A stretch of 64,000 bases of DNA from Ochotona curzoniae (lineage: Eukaryota > Chordata > Mammalia > Lagomorpha > Ochotonidae), in assembly GCF_017591425.1 (NCBI RefSeq), contig NW_024464918.1, positions 28,300,001 through 28,364,000 on the forward strand. The letters are read 5' to 3'. The translations under genes and the position numbers were made by a program. Shown here one piece after another: positions 1-10,664 of the stretch (the stretch's first letter is position 1; each line of letters starts with the position of its first letter). The notes below the pieces were generated by a model that saw only the letters and a list, made by a program, of their open reading frames with translations, did not search any database and had not been told where the DNA came from.

Positions 1-125
1 GAGGCAGGAACGTGTCCTGGATCTCCCATATGGCTGCGGGGTCCCAAGGATGCAAACTGGTGCCCGTACTGGATCCCAGCATTTGCAAGGGGATAATTTA
101 GCCACTAGGCTGTTGTGCTGGGCTA
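1..125 (-). repeat. C-SINE (lagomorph), 5' part, cut by window edge
   Basis: Read on the minus strand, this starts 'gcccagcacaacagcctagt', then 'ggctaaa', and continues to 'gggatccagtacgggcacc', which is the tRNA-like head of the lagomorph C-SINE. The rest of the element lies outside the window to the left. The 'tagcctagtggctaaa' head recurs in the other young copies here. Confidence 0.85.
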
Positions 126-3100
126 GTTTAGGTATACTTTTTACCACTGAAGATTATGACAGTCATTTTACTTACTGAAAAATGCTCTGTTTTGATGAGG
201 TCAAGACAAAAAAAAAAGCTACCTTTTCCTTCCTGGGACAAGTACTGCATGGAATAGGGTTGAGCGAGTCCCCTGTCTGACGTATAAGTGTTCCTGTGAG
301 GACACGACTTTTAGTTGGGTGTATTTTTAGTCATTCAGTGCAGGTATTTAAGAATCTTGCCATCCCACACTCTGTCTAAATCACTGATGCTGATGGGCCA
401 GGAGTGAGTGCTCCCTGCTGTCAGGTAGCTGAGCATCATATTCCGAGATAAGAATGCAGGAAATCAAAGCAGTTTGCAACTGGAGTCCTACAGATGGCAT
501 TCTCCTTATACCATGCCAAGCTTATTTTCTTATTGGAATAAACAAGCCTTGTTACATTGCTTCCCTTCCTGTTTGAGGAAATTTAAATAGAGTTTACTTG
601 CTCAAGGTCAGTTTCTACATCGATCCTGTCTTGTAGGCCTAGTGATTTGCAACTTTGATGGCATCTTACTTCCTGTCCAGTACCTACAGTGTGGACTGAG
701 TACAGGGCATTCTTCCTGTGAAATCTGATAAAATCACTGTGGCAAAAGACAGAGCAGCCAGCTCAATGTGTATCTGTTGACAGTCCATAGAAGTGCTTTA
801 TTGATTACCATTTCCCAATCTCGTAGTTTTTCATATTGCTTTATTTGAGGTATTGTTCCTTGCAATGTTTGGAAAGATTGGAATGAGATTAGAAAAGAAT
901 CTAACTTATGTGTGCAGTTCTCTGTGTAAGTTTCCATGTTGACAGTTTTAAAGTGTGACATTTACCCAGCATACAGCTTCAAAGGTTAGTCCTCAGACAG
1001 TCCCTAATCCATGAAATGAGGAAAGCAGTTCTGGATTTCTTATAAGCACAGGTAGAGATAAATAGCTTTTGATTGCTCAATAAATGCTAATCTTCAAAGA
1101 ACGAGGGATGGAATTGGATTTGTCAATATGCTGTATACCTCAAGGTGTTTAAGAGGTTCTCACTCAAGTTAGATGTTGGTGATGCAGCTAGGCTCAGGCT
1201 AGATTTTTTTTTCCCCAAAGTTAACAGTTCAAGCACAGAAACTAATATAAAGAGCTCTAATCTTAAGAGAAGACAAGCTTAGAATTCTTCCTGAACTCCG
1301 TGGAAAAATAGTATCTTTAGAAGGACCTGAGAAATGAAGGCCTTGTAGGTGATAGAATAGAATAGGTAGGTAGAGTAGAGTCATGGTGCTGATGCAGAAT
1401 TCCGGCCCAATTATGGGTCTTGGAAATGGACAGTGATAAGGACAGGGAACAGGGACAATGTGAGATCTGGGTAACTTTTCCTGTCTACTTGGGGTTGGTC
1501 TTTTCCTTTCTTTCCTAAAGTGTTATAAATCTGAAGCAACACAGGGTCTGTATAAATGTGTGGAGTTAAATGCACCAAACGAAACGTGACTTTATTTTCC
1601 AGATGGGGAGATGGGCAAATTTCTGCATATTTTACAGGATAGAAACCACTGTACAGGTGAGTGAGTACTGTCTCACAGCCTTGCTTCTTTGCTTGTCCAT
1701 GGTCCAGTGAAGATTGCACTGCTAAACATTAGTGTCACCTGATGAGATTAATACCGAGAACCCATCCTGTACCAGTTAAACGAGTGTCTCTTTGTTATGA
1801 GCTCAGGCCTCAGTAGGTGTTTGGATCGTATTGGCAAGTTTAAGAACGATTAAACTAAAACAGTGTACCAAGAATGGGCCTCTGATATTATCCTAATTAC
1901 TATAACATAAGATCCGTTCTGGTGAAGTCTGTTGACATCCTTTTTGATCACATGCACGAAATGGAATGTGCTTGAAAATTCTATTAAAGTGTTTATGTTG
2001 GGATTACGAGCAGTCTCGTTTAACACAGCAATGTCAATAAGTAATTGATGTCTGGAGACCGTATGACTTTCTTGTCACCTACCATGCAAAGTTTCTGTTC
2101 ACAAGCTTAATGTCTACTCCAAAATCTGATGTCAACTTATCATGAGCAAAAATTGAATTGTTTGAATTTTTAAAGTACTGCTTGGGGTCAGTGACTTGTT
2201 TAGGTATCGAGTGTTCTAATTATATGAAAATAAGGAACCAAAAACTGCATGTCAGTTTTGTTGATGGTGCAGAACAATTGGACAACCATGCAATACCCTA
2301 ATAGTGTCAGCAGTCTTACATTCATGGCTTCCCTCAAATTCTACTTTCTACAAATTACATTGATTAAGGTAAGCTTTTATCTAACTTAGAGTTTTCTACT
2401 GTTGCTTTAAATTAATCATCTTGCTACTTTTGCATGTTTGTACTTGGGATGTAGAATGCCATTTTCAGGGTTCAAATGAAGACATTATTTATAGTCCTTG
2501 TCAAATTGTGTTTTGTATTAATTACATTTTTGGTCACATGATCCCCACTGGTTTTAGGAAGCTACAGACATTCTTTCATCTTTGTGCTCTAGGATATGGC
2601 AGTAAGAAGATGTACCTTCCGACTGGAATGGTTTTCCCTTTTGATACTTGATGAACAAACCACCATACCTCTTAGGGTGATGACATTCAGTTATTCTTGC
2701 TTCATGATTGTGCTGGTTCCTAAAGAGGAAATTTAGAGTTTGGCATTGCATCCATCATGTCTGTATTCTGTGCTTGGAATGTATGCTTTGAGGCTGGAAT
2801 CCTTAGCTGTTCCCTGGCCAGGATGCACCTGTCACAGGCCCATCACTGTTATTGGTGGTAATGTGCAGACCATTCGGTAAAGCTCAGTGGCTGCTGAAAA
2901 TAGAGCTTCTTGATACTGGAGTATGCTTATTCATGGTGTGGGGGGAACCTATACAATAAAGAGGGTTTCCCTCTTTAGGCTGTTTCAGTGTTGTAACCAT
3001 ATTGCTATAACTAATTTTTGCAAGAGGCATGAGGAATTTTCAGGGAAGGGTTCTGCTGTTTGACAAAGTTAGGGGTGGAGGAGAGAGACAAAACTAAGTG

Positions 3101-3539
3101 ACCATTGTGCAATGTTGAGTATTTTACATTGGCTGTTTTATTTAATGTGTGTCAGCAATCACTTTCAAACAAAAGTTGAACAGACTGAATACACTGGAAA
3201 AACGATGTAATTTGCTACAACTGTCATAGAGATCGGTACAATGCAAGATAATTTCAGTAAGGGAGAAGGACTGAGTCAGCTGGGTGACAACAAAAGTCAG
3301 GCAAGACTGTAGCACTGAGGCTGGGCTTGTGGCGGGGATCATGGCCTGCGACTTGTGACTGGTCAGTACATTAGATCATCGGCATTTGCTGATTGCTGTT
3401 TATCCAAGATAGAGTCCTTGATTTCTTTGGACTCTAAGGGCAAGAAAACATGTGTCAAATGTAGCCAGAGGCCTGAGGAGCCCCAGCCACAGTTCCCATT
3501 GAGGGTTAAGGTAAGGCCCTCTTGTTAGGTGTCGAGGTA
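126..3539. other. Unique non-coding DNA
   Basis: I see no exon, RNA gene or clearly recognisable repeat here. Short open frames of 65-102 codons occur on both strands but overlap each other, resemble no family I know and have no convincing splice context. A 10-nt A run lies near 209-218. Confidence 0.6.
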
Positions 3540-3672
3540 AGTGCTCACTCTCCATGCTTCTTCGCACGAGGCAGGCAGTTCCCTCGCTTGTCCCCAGTTT
3601 CCTGGCTCTCAGATGACAGAGTCGGGCTTTGACCCAAATCCTAATCCATTCCAGAGTCTGTAACGCTGCAGT
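3540..3672 (-). repeat. Probable MIR SINE fragment
   Basis: The stretch 'gacagagtcgggctttgacc' followed by 'caaatcctaatcc' resembles the antisense MIR core, whose consensus runs 'ggcagagctgggatttgaaccc' in pieces. Divergence is high, and it could be chance similarity. Confidence 0.4.
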
Positions 3673-4050
3673 CTGGTCAGAGCTCCAGGGAAGATACATA
3701 GCCCTGCCTCTGAGCACTCCTCCAGCTCCTGGAAAGGACAGAAACTGCTCTCCAGAAAAGCTTTCAGGTGCCATGTCTTCTGTTGCTTTCAGTAATCTAA
3801 ACAGCAGGTAGAATTGAAAGCTAATGCCTATTCAGGGCAGACAGAATCGCCTGATCTAATCTGTCTGCTCCTTTTATAATCTTCATTCCCTTATTCCAAT
3901 AAAATCTCCTTAGGGACTACAAACGGTGCTCTTAGGATATTTATGAAATAGCTTGAAGAAGTTTTCATTTCCCCCCATGCCCTTCCTTAAGTGAAAGTTA
4001 GTTGGAAAGGATGCCAGAGTGAAAGCACTTTTTGAAGAAGAAAAAGTTGT

Positions 4051-4076
4051 ACACACACACACACACACACACACAC
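4051..4076. repeat. (AC)n microsatellite
   Basis: Thirteen uninterrupted AC units, followed by a looser TA/CA-rich stretch to about 4127. This is an ordinary mammalian dinucleotide repeat. Confidence 0.97.
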
Positions 4077-4491
4077 TCATGCATAAAAATGTGTATATCT
4101 CTCTATATATACACACATGCATATACATTGTGGGAAATAGAACTAAAGGATAAATATATTATAAAGCATTTTTAGAATTCATACATAATTTTTCCCTGAA
4201 ATACTTATTTCCATGGGCTTTTCCAAGAGCTCTCAGGGGCACAGCTTTCAGGTTTTTTGGTAAAATAATTATAAATTTAGTGTAAGAGAAACATGTCACC
4301 TTTGCAGTTGAATGGTGATTGCTAGCTTTTCTGCCATCACATGGGCTATTCTCTTTTATAATGGCAGCAATGAGTTCCTGGTTGGATTTTAATTGTCAGG
4401 AAATGATTTTCTCAGGATAACTTACAATTATGTCAGAGCATCTTTTTCTTGAATCTGGCTGTGTTGCCAGAAACCTCAGAGAGCAAATACT

Positions 4492-4508
4492 AAAAAAAAA
4501 AAAAAAAA
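4492..4508. repeat. A17 homopolymer
   Basis: A run of 17 A. No retroposed body is recognisable immediately upstream, so it may be the tail of a decayed element or slippage growth. Confidence 0.9.
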
Positions 4509-4559
4509 GGAAATTTCAAATGTTGAGTGTTGAGGAGATAAAGGGAAGGCATGAAGGAG

Positions 4560-4950
4560 ACAATTGTGGTTTAATGAGATACAAGGAGTGATAATTAAGC
4601 GCCCTCGGCTCTTGGAAAAAACATGACTGTGGCCCATGTGGGTGAGCACATCCGCTTCAGAACCCTACAGCTAAAATGGGGCGGGAATTAAATTACATGT
4701 TCAGGCACAACTTCAATTTTTAGTCCAGGAAGATGAGAGATCGAATTAAGGCAGGTATCTTAGCATTATCAACCCTATTTAGCTCAGATGAACATCTGCT
4801 TATAATGGTATCTGCCGCTGGCCATTTTTAGCTGGTCAGCAATGATTCTGACATTGTGTAAGGAAGACTTTGATCATTGTCTTGCCAAATTATCTCCAAG
4901 TTTATTTCCTCTTTGGCCCATTCATTTAAGATCATATAATTACCTATAAC
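4560..4950. promoter_or_regulatory. Candidate conserved regulatory element (low confidence)
   Basis: Repeat-free block rich in homeodomain-type ATTA/TAAT cores: 'gataattaag' at 4590-4599, 'ggaattaaattac' from 4684 and 'cgaattaagg' from 4742. It also holds two E-boxes in inverted orientation, CAGATG-AA-CATCTG, at 4795-4808. Many vertebrate developmental enhancers have this texture. No conservation evidence is available here, so the regulatory role is inference only. Confidence 0.25.
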
Positions 4951-5479
4951 TTCACACTGGATGGACTCCTTATCAAACGCATTTAGAATTCTTAAATTTG
5001 TAAAAAGGAATAAGCTTTCTTGATTTGAACAGTCTGTACCTTGATGAATTGTGCAGGGAGTAGAGGAGACATAGGTCAGTCAGTAACTGCATTAATAGTC
5101 CTTACTAGCCAGTCTGTTCCCAGTCCCAGCTAGTTTCGATCCCTCCTGGCAACGTTAGACCCACAGGAAACCTCTAGAGTAAATATTTCTGTTATACACA
5201 GTTGTTATATCCAGATTCAATATTGTTAAGTCTCTTGGAAGGCATAGGAAAAAAAATATTTTAGAATTTAGAGAGCATTTTGACCAAATTCTCCATTCAA
5301 CGTGAAAGACTGAGACCCTCAGAAACATTGAGACTTAACACAAGAGCTTCCAGAGGTCTGTTTAAAAGGAGTTTTTAAAGTTTCATTTGCTTAGTCATTT
5401 TACTTGAACATCCATCCATTGATTCGCTCCTCACATGCTGGTAACAGTGAATTGGACTAAATCCCTAGTGGGAGTGCTT

Positions 5480-5668
5480 AACCAAACTTGGTCTCCCTAC
5501 AAAGGTGGCAGGAATGCAAGCACTCAGCCATCTCCTGTTGCCTCCTAGGGTGTGGGTTAGCAGAAAGCGGGGAATCAGATAACAGGGAGAAGTTGAATCT
5601 GGACCCTGCAACTTGGGGGTGCAGTGTCCTAGCAGCTTTAGGCACTAAGACAAATACTGACATCAGGT
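5480..5668 (-). repeat. Old C-SINE-related lagomorph SINE fragment
   Basis: Segments 'acaaaggtggcaggaatgca', 'agcactcagccatc', 'tgttgcctcctagggtg' and 'ttagcagaaagcggg' match the antisense middle of an older lagomorph C-SINE subfamily. Both ends have decayed and no target duplication is visible. The two antiparallel 61-65 codon open frames over it are by-products of the repeat. Confidence 0.65.
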
Positions 5669-6587
5669 CTCCAGATAGCCTATGATCACCTATGGGTACC
5701 TAATCAAGGTCAAGTACCAGACTGCATTAGAGCCTCTCATCACTGAAGCTCTAAAAGTGGGAAGAAACTCCTAATGGAAACAGGTGTAGACACCTGTATC
5801 CAAAGTCAGTTCTCACTTCTGCCTCAGCACAAAATTAAAAGCAATTCCAATTCCCATTTCCCTGTGACTTGACAGGAATCAAAATTCAGTTGCTGTTAGG
5901 GAACAGGTTGAAGGGAGCTTAGCTTTCAGTGTAGCTGCGAATAGTTACAGAAGGGTGAGAACTTGCAGGAAACATAGGTACATGTCACCTCCGGAAGCTT
6001 TCCTGCATGATGTCATGTGTTTTAAAATGCTCCCACATCTGGGCTTAAATAAAATTTATTTGCCACTAAATTTTTCATGAGACTTTAGAATTTATTCTTA
6101 TTGGATAGAACTTGTTTGATTTGATTGACAATTTTGTCTCAAATGCCTTCATATTGGCAGGTACTTTATGATCAGAGTGCATAGGCCTAAATGCCAAATG
6201 AAAAAATTGTCCTCAGTTGTACTTAATTTTATATGAATGCAAAGATGGGTGAACTTAACATAAGGTAACATTTCATAAGCAGGGGATATAAATTTATTTT
6301 GTAAAGTGTCTTTTTATCATTTTATAAAGAGGGATTAAAGTCAAAATTGTTGGTTACAAAAGAGTGTCATGAATTCTCATTATTCTGTCCATAATATTGA
6401 ATATTATACTATTCATCACAGGGACATGTGGCCAGCAGGATAGAGTGTGGCTCTCTGTAAACATTAATATTTAAGAATAATGTAAAATGTTGATCCGCTC
6501 TCAGTAACCACTTGTGTATGGTTGTACCACTCCACACCCCATCCCCTACTCTATATACGCATGTCCTGTTACAAGCATAAATGTTTT
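5669..6587. other. Unique A/T-rich DNA
   Basis: No gene, simple repeat or recognisable mobile element seen. Confidence 0.55.
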
Positions 6588-7078
6588 TTGTAGCTTTCTC
6601 TTGCTGGCTTAACACATTATGACACATTTGGAAGCTTGGCACAACATGTGTAATTTCTTAGAGTCTTGCTACCCAGCACTCAGAAATAGGCTTCGCTGAA
6701 CTGAAATCACAGAATCATCAGGGCAATTCTCCTTCCTGAAGGTTTTGGCAGAGAGCACGTTCCATGGCCTCTTCCGGCTTCTCAAAGCAGCCTGGACGCC
6801 ATGGCTCATGGCTTCTTCAAAGCCAATACTGGCAAGGCAGGGCTGTGTCCCTTTGGGTTCCTCTGACCATGGCTCACCCAACTCCTTCAGCATTTTAAGG
6901 ATTCATCATGGCACTGCACTTGAGTGGATGCCACGGGATACTTTCCCCATCTCAGGCTTGATAGTTCAGCCACTTTCATTTCACCTCTGTTTTTCATTCC
7001 TCTTTGCCATACACCAACATACTATGGATTCCAGTGACCAGGATGTAGACATCTTTGGGAAACTTACTCTGCCTACCA
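6588..7078 (-). mobile_element. MLT1-type MaLR LTR, near full length, solo
   Basis: On the minus strand the element opens near 7078 with a 'ggtaggcaga' start. It then carries the recognisable MLT1 blocks: 'aagatgtctacatcc', 'gagatggggaaagtat', 'agaagccatgagccatgg', 'agcgaagcctatttctgagt' and a 3' block ending 'agccagcaagagaaagct' near 6588. These follow the order of a recalled MLT1 LTR of a non-autonomous mammalian ERV-L-like retrotransposon. Length of about 490 bp fits a solo LTR. No internal region or second LTR is present. Open frames at 6669-6893 and 6745-7089 lie inside it and are not genes. Confidence 0.8.
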
Positions 7079-7922
7079 AACTGAAGTAGCTTTTTGCTTA
7101 CTTTCTATGTTTCTTCCCAATAGAATATAAAATCAATGCAGAGTAGCAATCATACCTTTTAAAATGTTCTAGTAGTCAAATCCTGATGAATGAATACATG
7201 GCTTCCTAAAGACAAAGAATCTACCAGATGGTTTGTTGTACTTTTAGGCTTTGTACTTTATTGTGAGCGTATGAAGAACCATCTGAGATTTGTGCAAGGG
7301 TCTGTCTGGTGCAAGGATTTCAGAGTGTAGGCTTCCTTACCCATTAGAACTGGATGGCAGTGGGGCGTTGTAGTTCTCTGGATACATCTCTTTGGGATTG
7401 GGCCCTGGCTGGGTCTGAAGTTGTTGTAAGCTTTGTGACACTAAGGCTTTTTTTTCCCTTCTTCTTCAAATGCAAGTCTCCTGACACACAGGTGCCAGTT
7501 TGTGACACAGTGCGTAGTCCATAAATGGATGAGGCTGAGCCCCACACACTGCTCCCTCCTACCCAATTTCCCAATCAGATAACTCACACTTACCCTGAGG
7601 AGCAAAGTGAAGGATTTTCAGAGAGGCAAGGATTGTCGCACCCTGGAGTCCCTCCCCCAGACTTGTGTGAATGTGGCTGCAGAAGCAGTTCCCGCTGCTA
7701 CTCCCCTGCGCAGGGCCTGTGCTTGCTTACTGTATGTTGTTGATGAGAGTCTCTCTGTGCAGTCAGGGCTGTGCATAAATGGCTGGGCTGCTCGCAAATA
7801 CTTCCTTATTGTATGAACTTACAACAGGTGACCTGATGTTTGGACATACGTAACACACAGTAGAATTATTATTACATAATAGCAGATGAACATAAACACA
7901 ACCTACCATATTTATGTAACTG

Positions 7923-7924
<2 letters not shown>
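7079..7924. other. Unique non-coding DNA
   Basis: Somewhat more G/C-rich than the neighbours around 7500-7760 and carrying two overlapping 69-72 codon frames. Neither has family similarity or clear splice sites. No repeat recognised. Confidence 0.5.

Positions 7925-7955
<31 letters not shown>
7925..7955. repeat. (TG)n microsatellite
   Basis: About 15 uninterrupted TG units. The threonine/histidine-rich minus-strand frame across it is a by-product. Confidence 0.97.
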
Positions 7956-7958
<3 letters not shown>

Positions 7959-8439
7959 CACTGAAAACCTATTGCTTAGCAGATTCTCTCTACATAATAC
8001 TTTATTAACTATGCTATTCTTGACATATATTAGATAATTAGACTTATTTGTCTTACCTAAGAACAAGCTTATAGCTTTTGTCCTACAACTACCCATTTCT
8101 TGCAACCATGAGACCACAGTAATTGTTCTTTCACTTCATGTTTCTGCGTATCTGACTTCTTCCCCTTTTTTCTTTATTTTTATAAGATTCTACATTACTA
8201 AAGGAAACAGTAAGCAAAGCAGTATGAAAGTCTACAGATTCTAGAAAACATTTTGTAAACTGTACTCTCATGTTTGTGTGTTATATGTAAATATATTGTG
8301 TACTATATATTTTTCAATTTTATTCATATATAACTGTGAATGAATATCCAAAATATATGAGATTCATGCAACTCAGTGGCAACAGAAATAATTGTAATGT
8401 ATGCAACTATCATGATACATTTTTCTGAAGAAAATATTT
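7956..8439. other. A/T-rich unique DNA
   Basis: Low-complexity A/T-rich sequence with short TATATA patches near 8290-8330. Nothing else recognised. Confidence 0.5.
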
Positions 8440-9010
8440 ATGAAAAAGAGCTCAGCACCTACAATCATTGTGGCAATACAAATAAGAAACACTAAGATAT
8501 CACCGCAACCTGCTAGAATAGCTATTGTGAAAAAATTTTTTTAGTAACTTTGGGAAAGATTGTAAAGGAGAAGAAACTCTTGTAGACTTTCGGTGGGGTT
8601 GTAAATTACTAAAACAGTGTTGATGTTCTCAAAAATCACACAGAATTACTGCATGATCCAGCAATCCCCTTGTTGGTTATTTACTCAAAAGAAAGGAAGT
8701 CAGGGTCTCCAAGAGATTTCTTCATTCCCGTTTCATTGCCCCATTAATCGCAGCAGCTAACATGTGGAGGCAATTCTTGTTTTTAGATGCATGGGTTAAG
8801 ACATTGTGAGACACACAGCACGCACGCACTCTCTGCCTATTTACACAAAGCAGGATGCAATTCAGACTTAAGAAGGGAACATTGGCCTTGGTGACTGCGT
8901 GGCTGAAACTGGAGGGCAGTATATGAAGTGAAATAAGCCAGATACAGAAAGCAAAATAAGCCATGATCTCACATATAAAATCTATTTTTGAGATGGTTGA
9001 AAATATATTC
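8440..9010 (+). mobile_element. L1 LINE fragment, ORF2 3' end, decayed
   Basis: The sequence follows the recalled L1 ORF2 C-terminal coding order: 'agaatagctattgtgaaaaa', then 'cttgtagactttcggtgggg', 'ttgtaaatta', 'atgatccagcaatcccc', 'ccccattaatcgcagcagc', 'aagtgaaataagccagatac' and 'catgatctcacatataaa'. It is truncated at the 5' side and has lost its frame through many indels and stops, so no reverse transcriptase product is possible. Divergence suggests an older, L1MA-like mammalian L1. Confidence 0.85.
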
Positions 9011-9329
9011 TGGTAGCCTAGTTACATGAATGTAGCCACTGTATCCATACTCTGTACCTACACAGGCTTTTAACTTTCCGTTCACATCCTGCTCAATCTG
9101 GAAATAATGCCTTGTCCCCAGGTTTACTTTTTACCTTCCTGTAAAGAAGAAATTATAAAGTGACAACATTGCTTTCATTTACTCTACAGTTCTCCATCTT
9201 TAAGGAATGGTAAAATCCATAGAGCATGTGAAAAATGCGGAAATTTGGAATCTTGAATTGTGCAACTTCAATTGGAAGTATCATATAATTAAACTATTCA
9301 TATGATGGGTGGAGACTGTGACAACAAAA

Positions 9330-9425
9330 CAACTGAACTAAACTTTGTAAGTTTCTACAGCTCCATAGAAGGTCAGAGGTAGAATCTGAGCATTGTACCC
9401 AGTAGTTTTCCCTCTTAACTTGCTT
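9330..9425 (-). repeat. Possible MIR fragment
   Basis: 'gaaggtcagaggtagaatct' followed by 'gagcattgtaccc' resembles the antisense MIR core (…gcagagctgggattcgaaccc…). It is strongly diverged. Confidence 0.35.
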
Positions 9426-10220
9426 GTTTTATGGGACCCCCCTCCTTTTTCTCATGAGAGGTAACGTTTGACTTTGAGATGTACATGTTTAAAATATTGT
9501 GTGTAGTATTTACGTACTTAATGTTACAGTTAACACACAAATCTATTTAGAGTTCTGTGAACACGTTTGCATAGAACTCAACTTTAGTAAGCAGCATTTT
9601 TCCAAGAAGTTCACCCAGATTAAAATAGAAAATTATTCTCCAGACAAAATTTTGGTAGAACCCATGTGTTTTCCAAGTGATCCTAGGTTTACATAAGTAG
9701 TGTATTTCAAGTTAGAAAAAATAAAAATAGAAAATGACTGAGTCAGCATCTTTTTCCATGATGTGATTTTGTATGTTGTACTACATATGTTTTTACTATA
9801 TTACATAGCCATATTAAATCCATTTAAAGAAATGATATACAAATAAATGGCATAGATTATTGAAGTTCATGATTGATATCAAGAAACTTGTCAGAATTTG
9901 TGCAAAACAAAAAAGAATATATAAATATATCATATTAATATGTCCTTGGCACTCATTTAGTGTTCTGAGCAAGATAGTATTATCGTAAAAATTACATTTG
10001 GCCAAAATTTCCTAGAGTGGGTGTATAGCATTTGTACTGGTTCCCTGTGCCTGGTGGTCGGTAGGTAGTAACCTTGTCATGATTTTCAACTCTCCATGCC
10101 ATGCCTTAAACATCATAGGAATGACAGGACTCTATTACAACTGACACAAAAGACCCATGGAACATATTAGTTCTTGAGTGTTACACATTTTTATTTATTA
10201 CTATTTCAAACAAATGACAG
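9426..10220. other. Unique A/T-rich DNA
   Basis: No gene or recognisable repeat. Patches of poly-T/A and TATA-rich sequence near 9770-9930. Confidence 0.5.
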
Positions 10221-10357
10221 TCTCTCCCCTCCCCTCTCCTCCCCTTCCCTCCACTATTCTCTCTTCCCCTCCCTAACCCTCCTCTTCCCCAACTTCCCTC
10301 TCTCCCCCTCCCCAATCCTGCTCTCTCTCTCCCCACCTTTGTCTCTTTGCCTCTCAA
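10221..10357. repeat. Polypyrimidine (CT-rich) tract
   Basis: About 137 nt that are almost all C and T on the plus strand, with only scattered A or G. The unit is irregular (CCCT, CTCT, TTCC mixes), so it is low complexity rather than a clean microsatellite. Its last part, before 'ctcaaatttaaaa', resembles the CT-rich tail of a C-SINE, but no SINE body precedes it. Confidence 0.85.
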
Positions 10358-10597
10358 ATTTAAAAAAGCCGGTGAACTGGTGTATAAAGATAAAGAATTG
10401 ATAGAGATCAGTTTTCCTATCTAGCCATTTGTCCATTTGTGTTTTCTTATCCCAGAAGATACCTAGACCTTTATCTCTTCTGCCACCTTTCAGCTGTTCG
10501 CGCCATGTACCGTAAGAATCACTCTTGTATGGGCATCAAACTGGCCCTTGGGCATCCTAAGAAATAGTTGAACCTCCAGTACATACATTTCATCTCA

Positions 10598-10598
<1 letters not shown>

Positions 10599-10657
<59 letters not shown>
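10599..10657. repeat. Compound (CT)12(CA)17 microsatellite
   Basis: An uninterrupted CT run at 10599-10622 passes directly into an uninterrupted CA run at 10623-10657. The minus-strand frame here encodes only a V/C-R/E repeat and is not a gene. Confidence 0.97.

Positions 10658-10664
<7 letters not shown>

Noticed and set aside
4051..4076. CRISPR-like or tandem regulatory array
   Set aside because: Plain AC dinucleotide repeat without spacers; CRISPR arrays do not occur in mammalian chromosomes.
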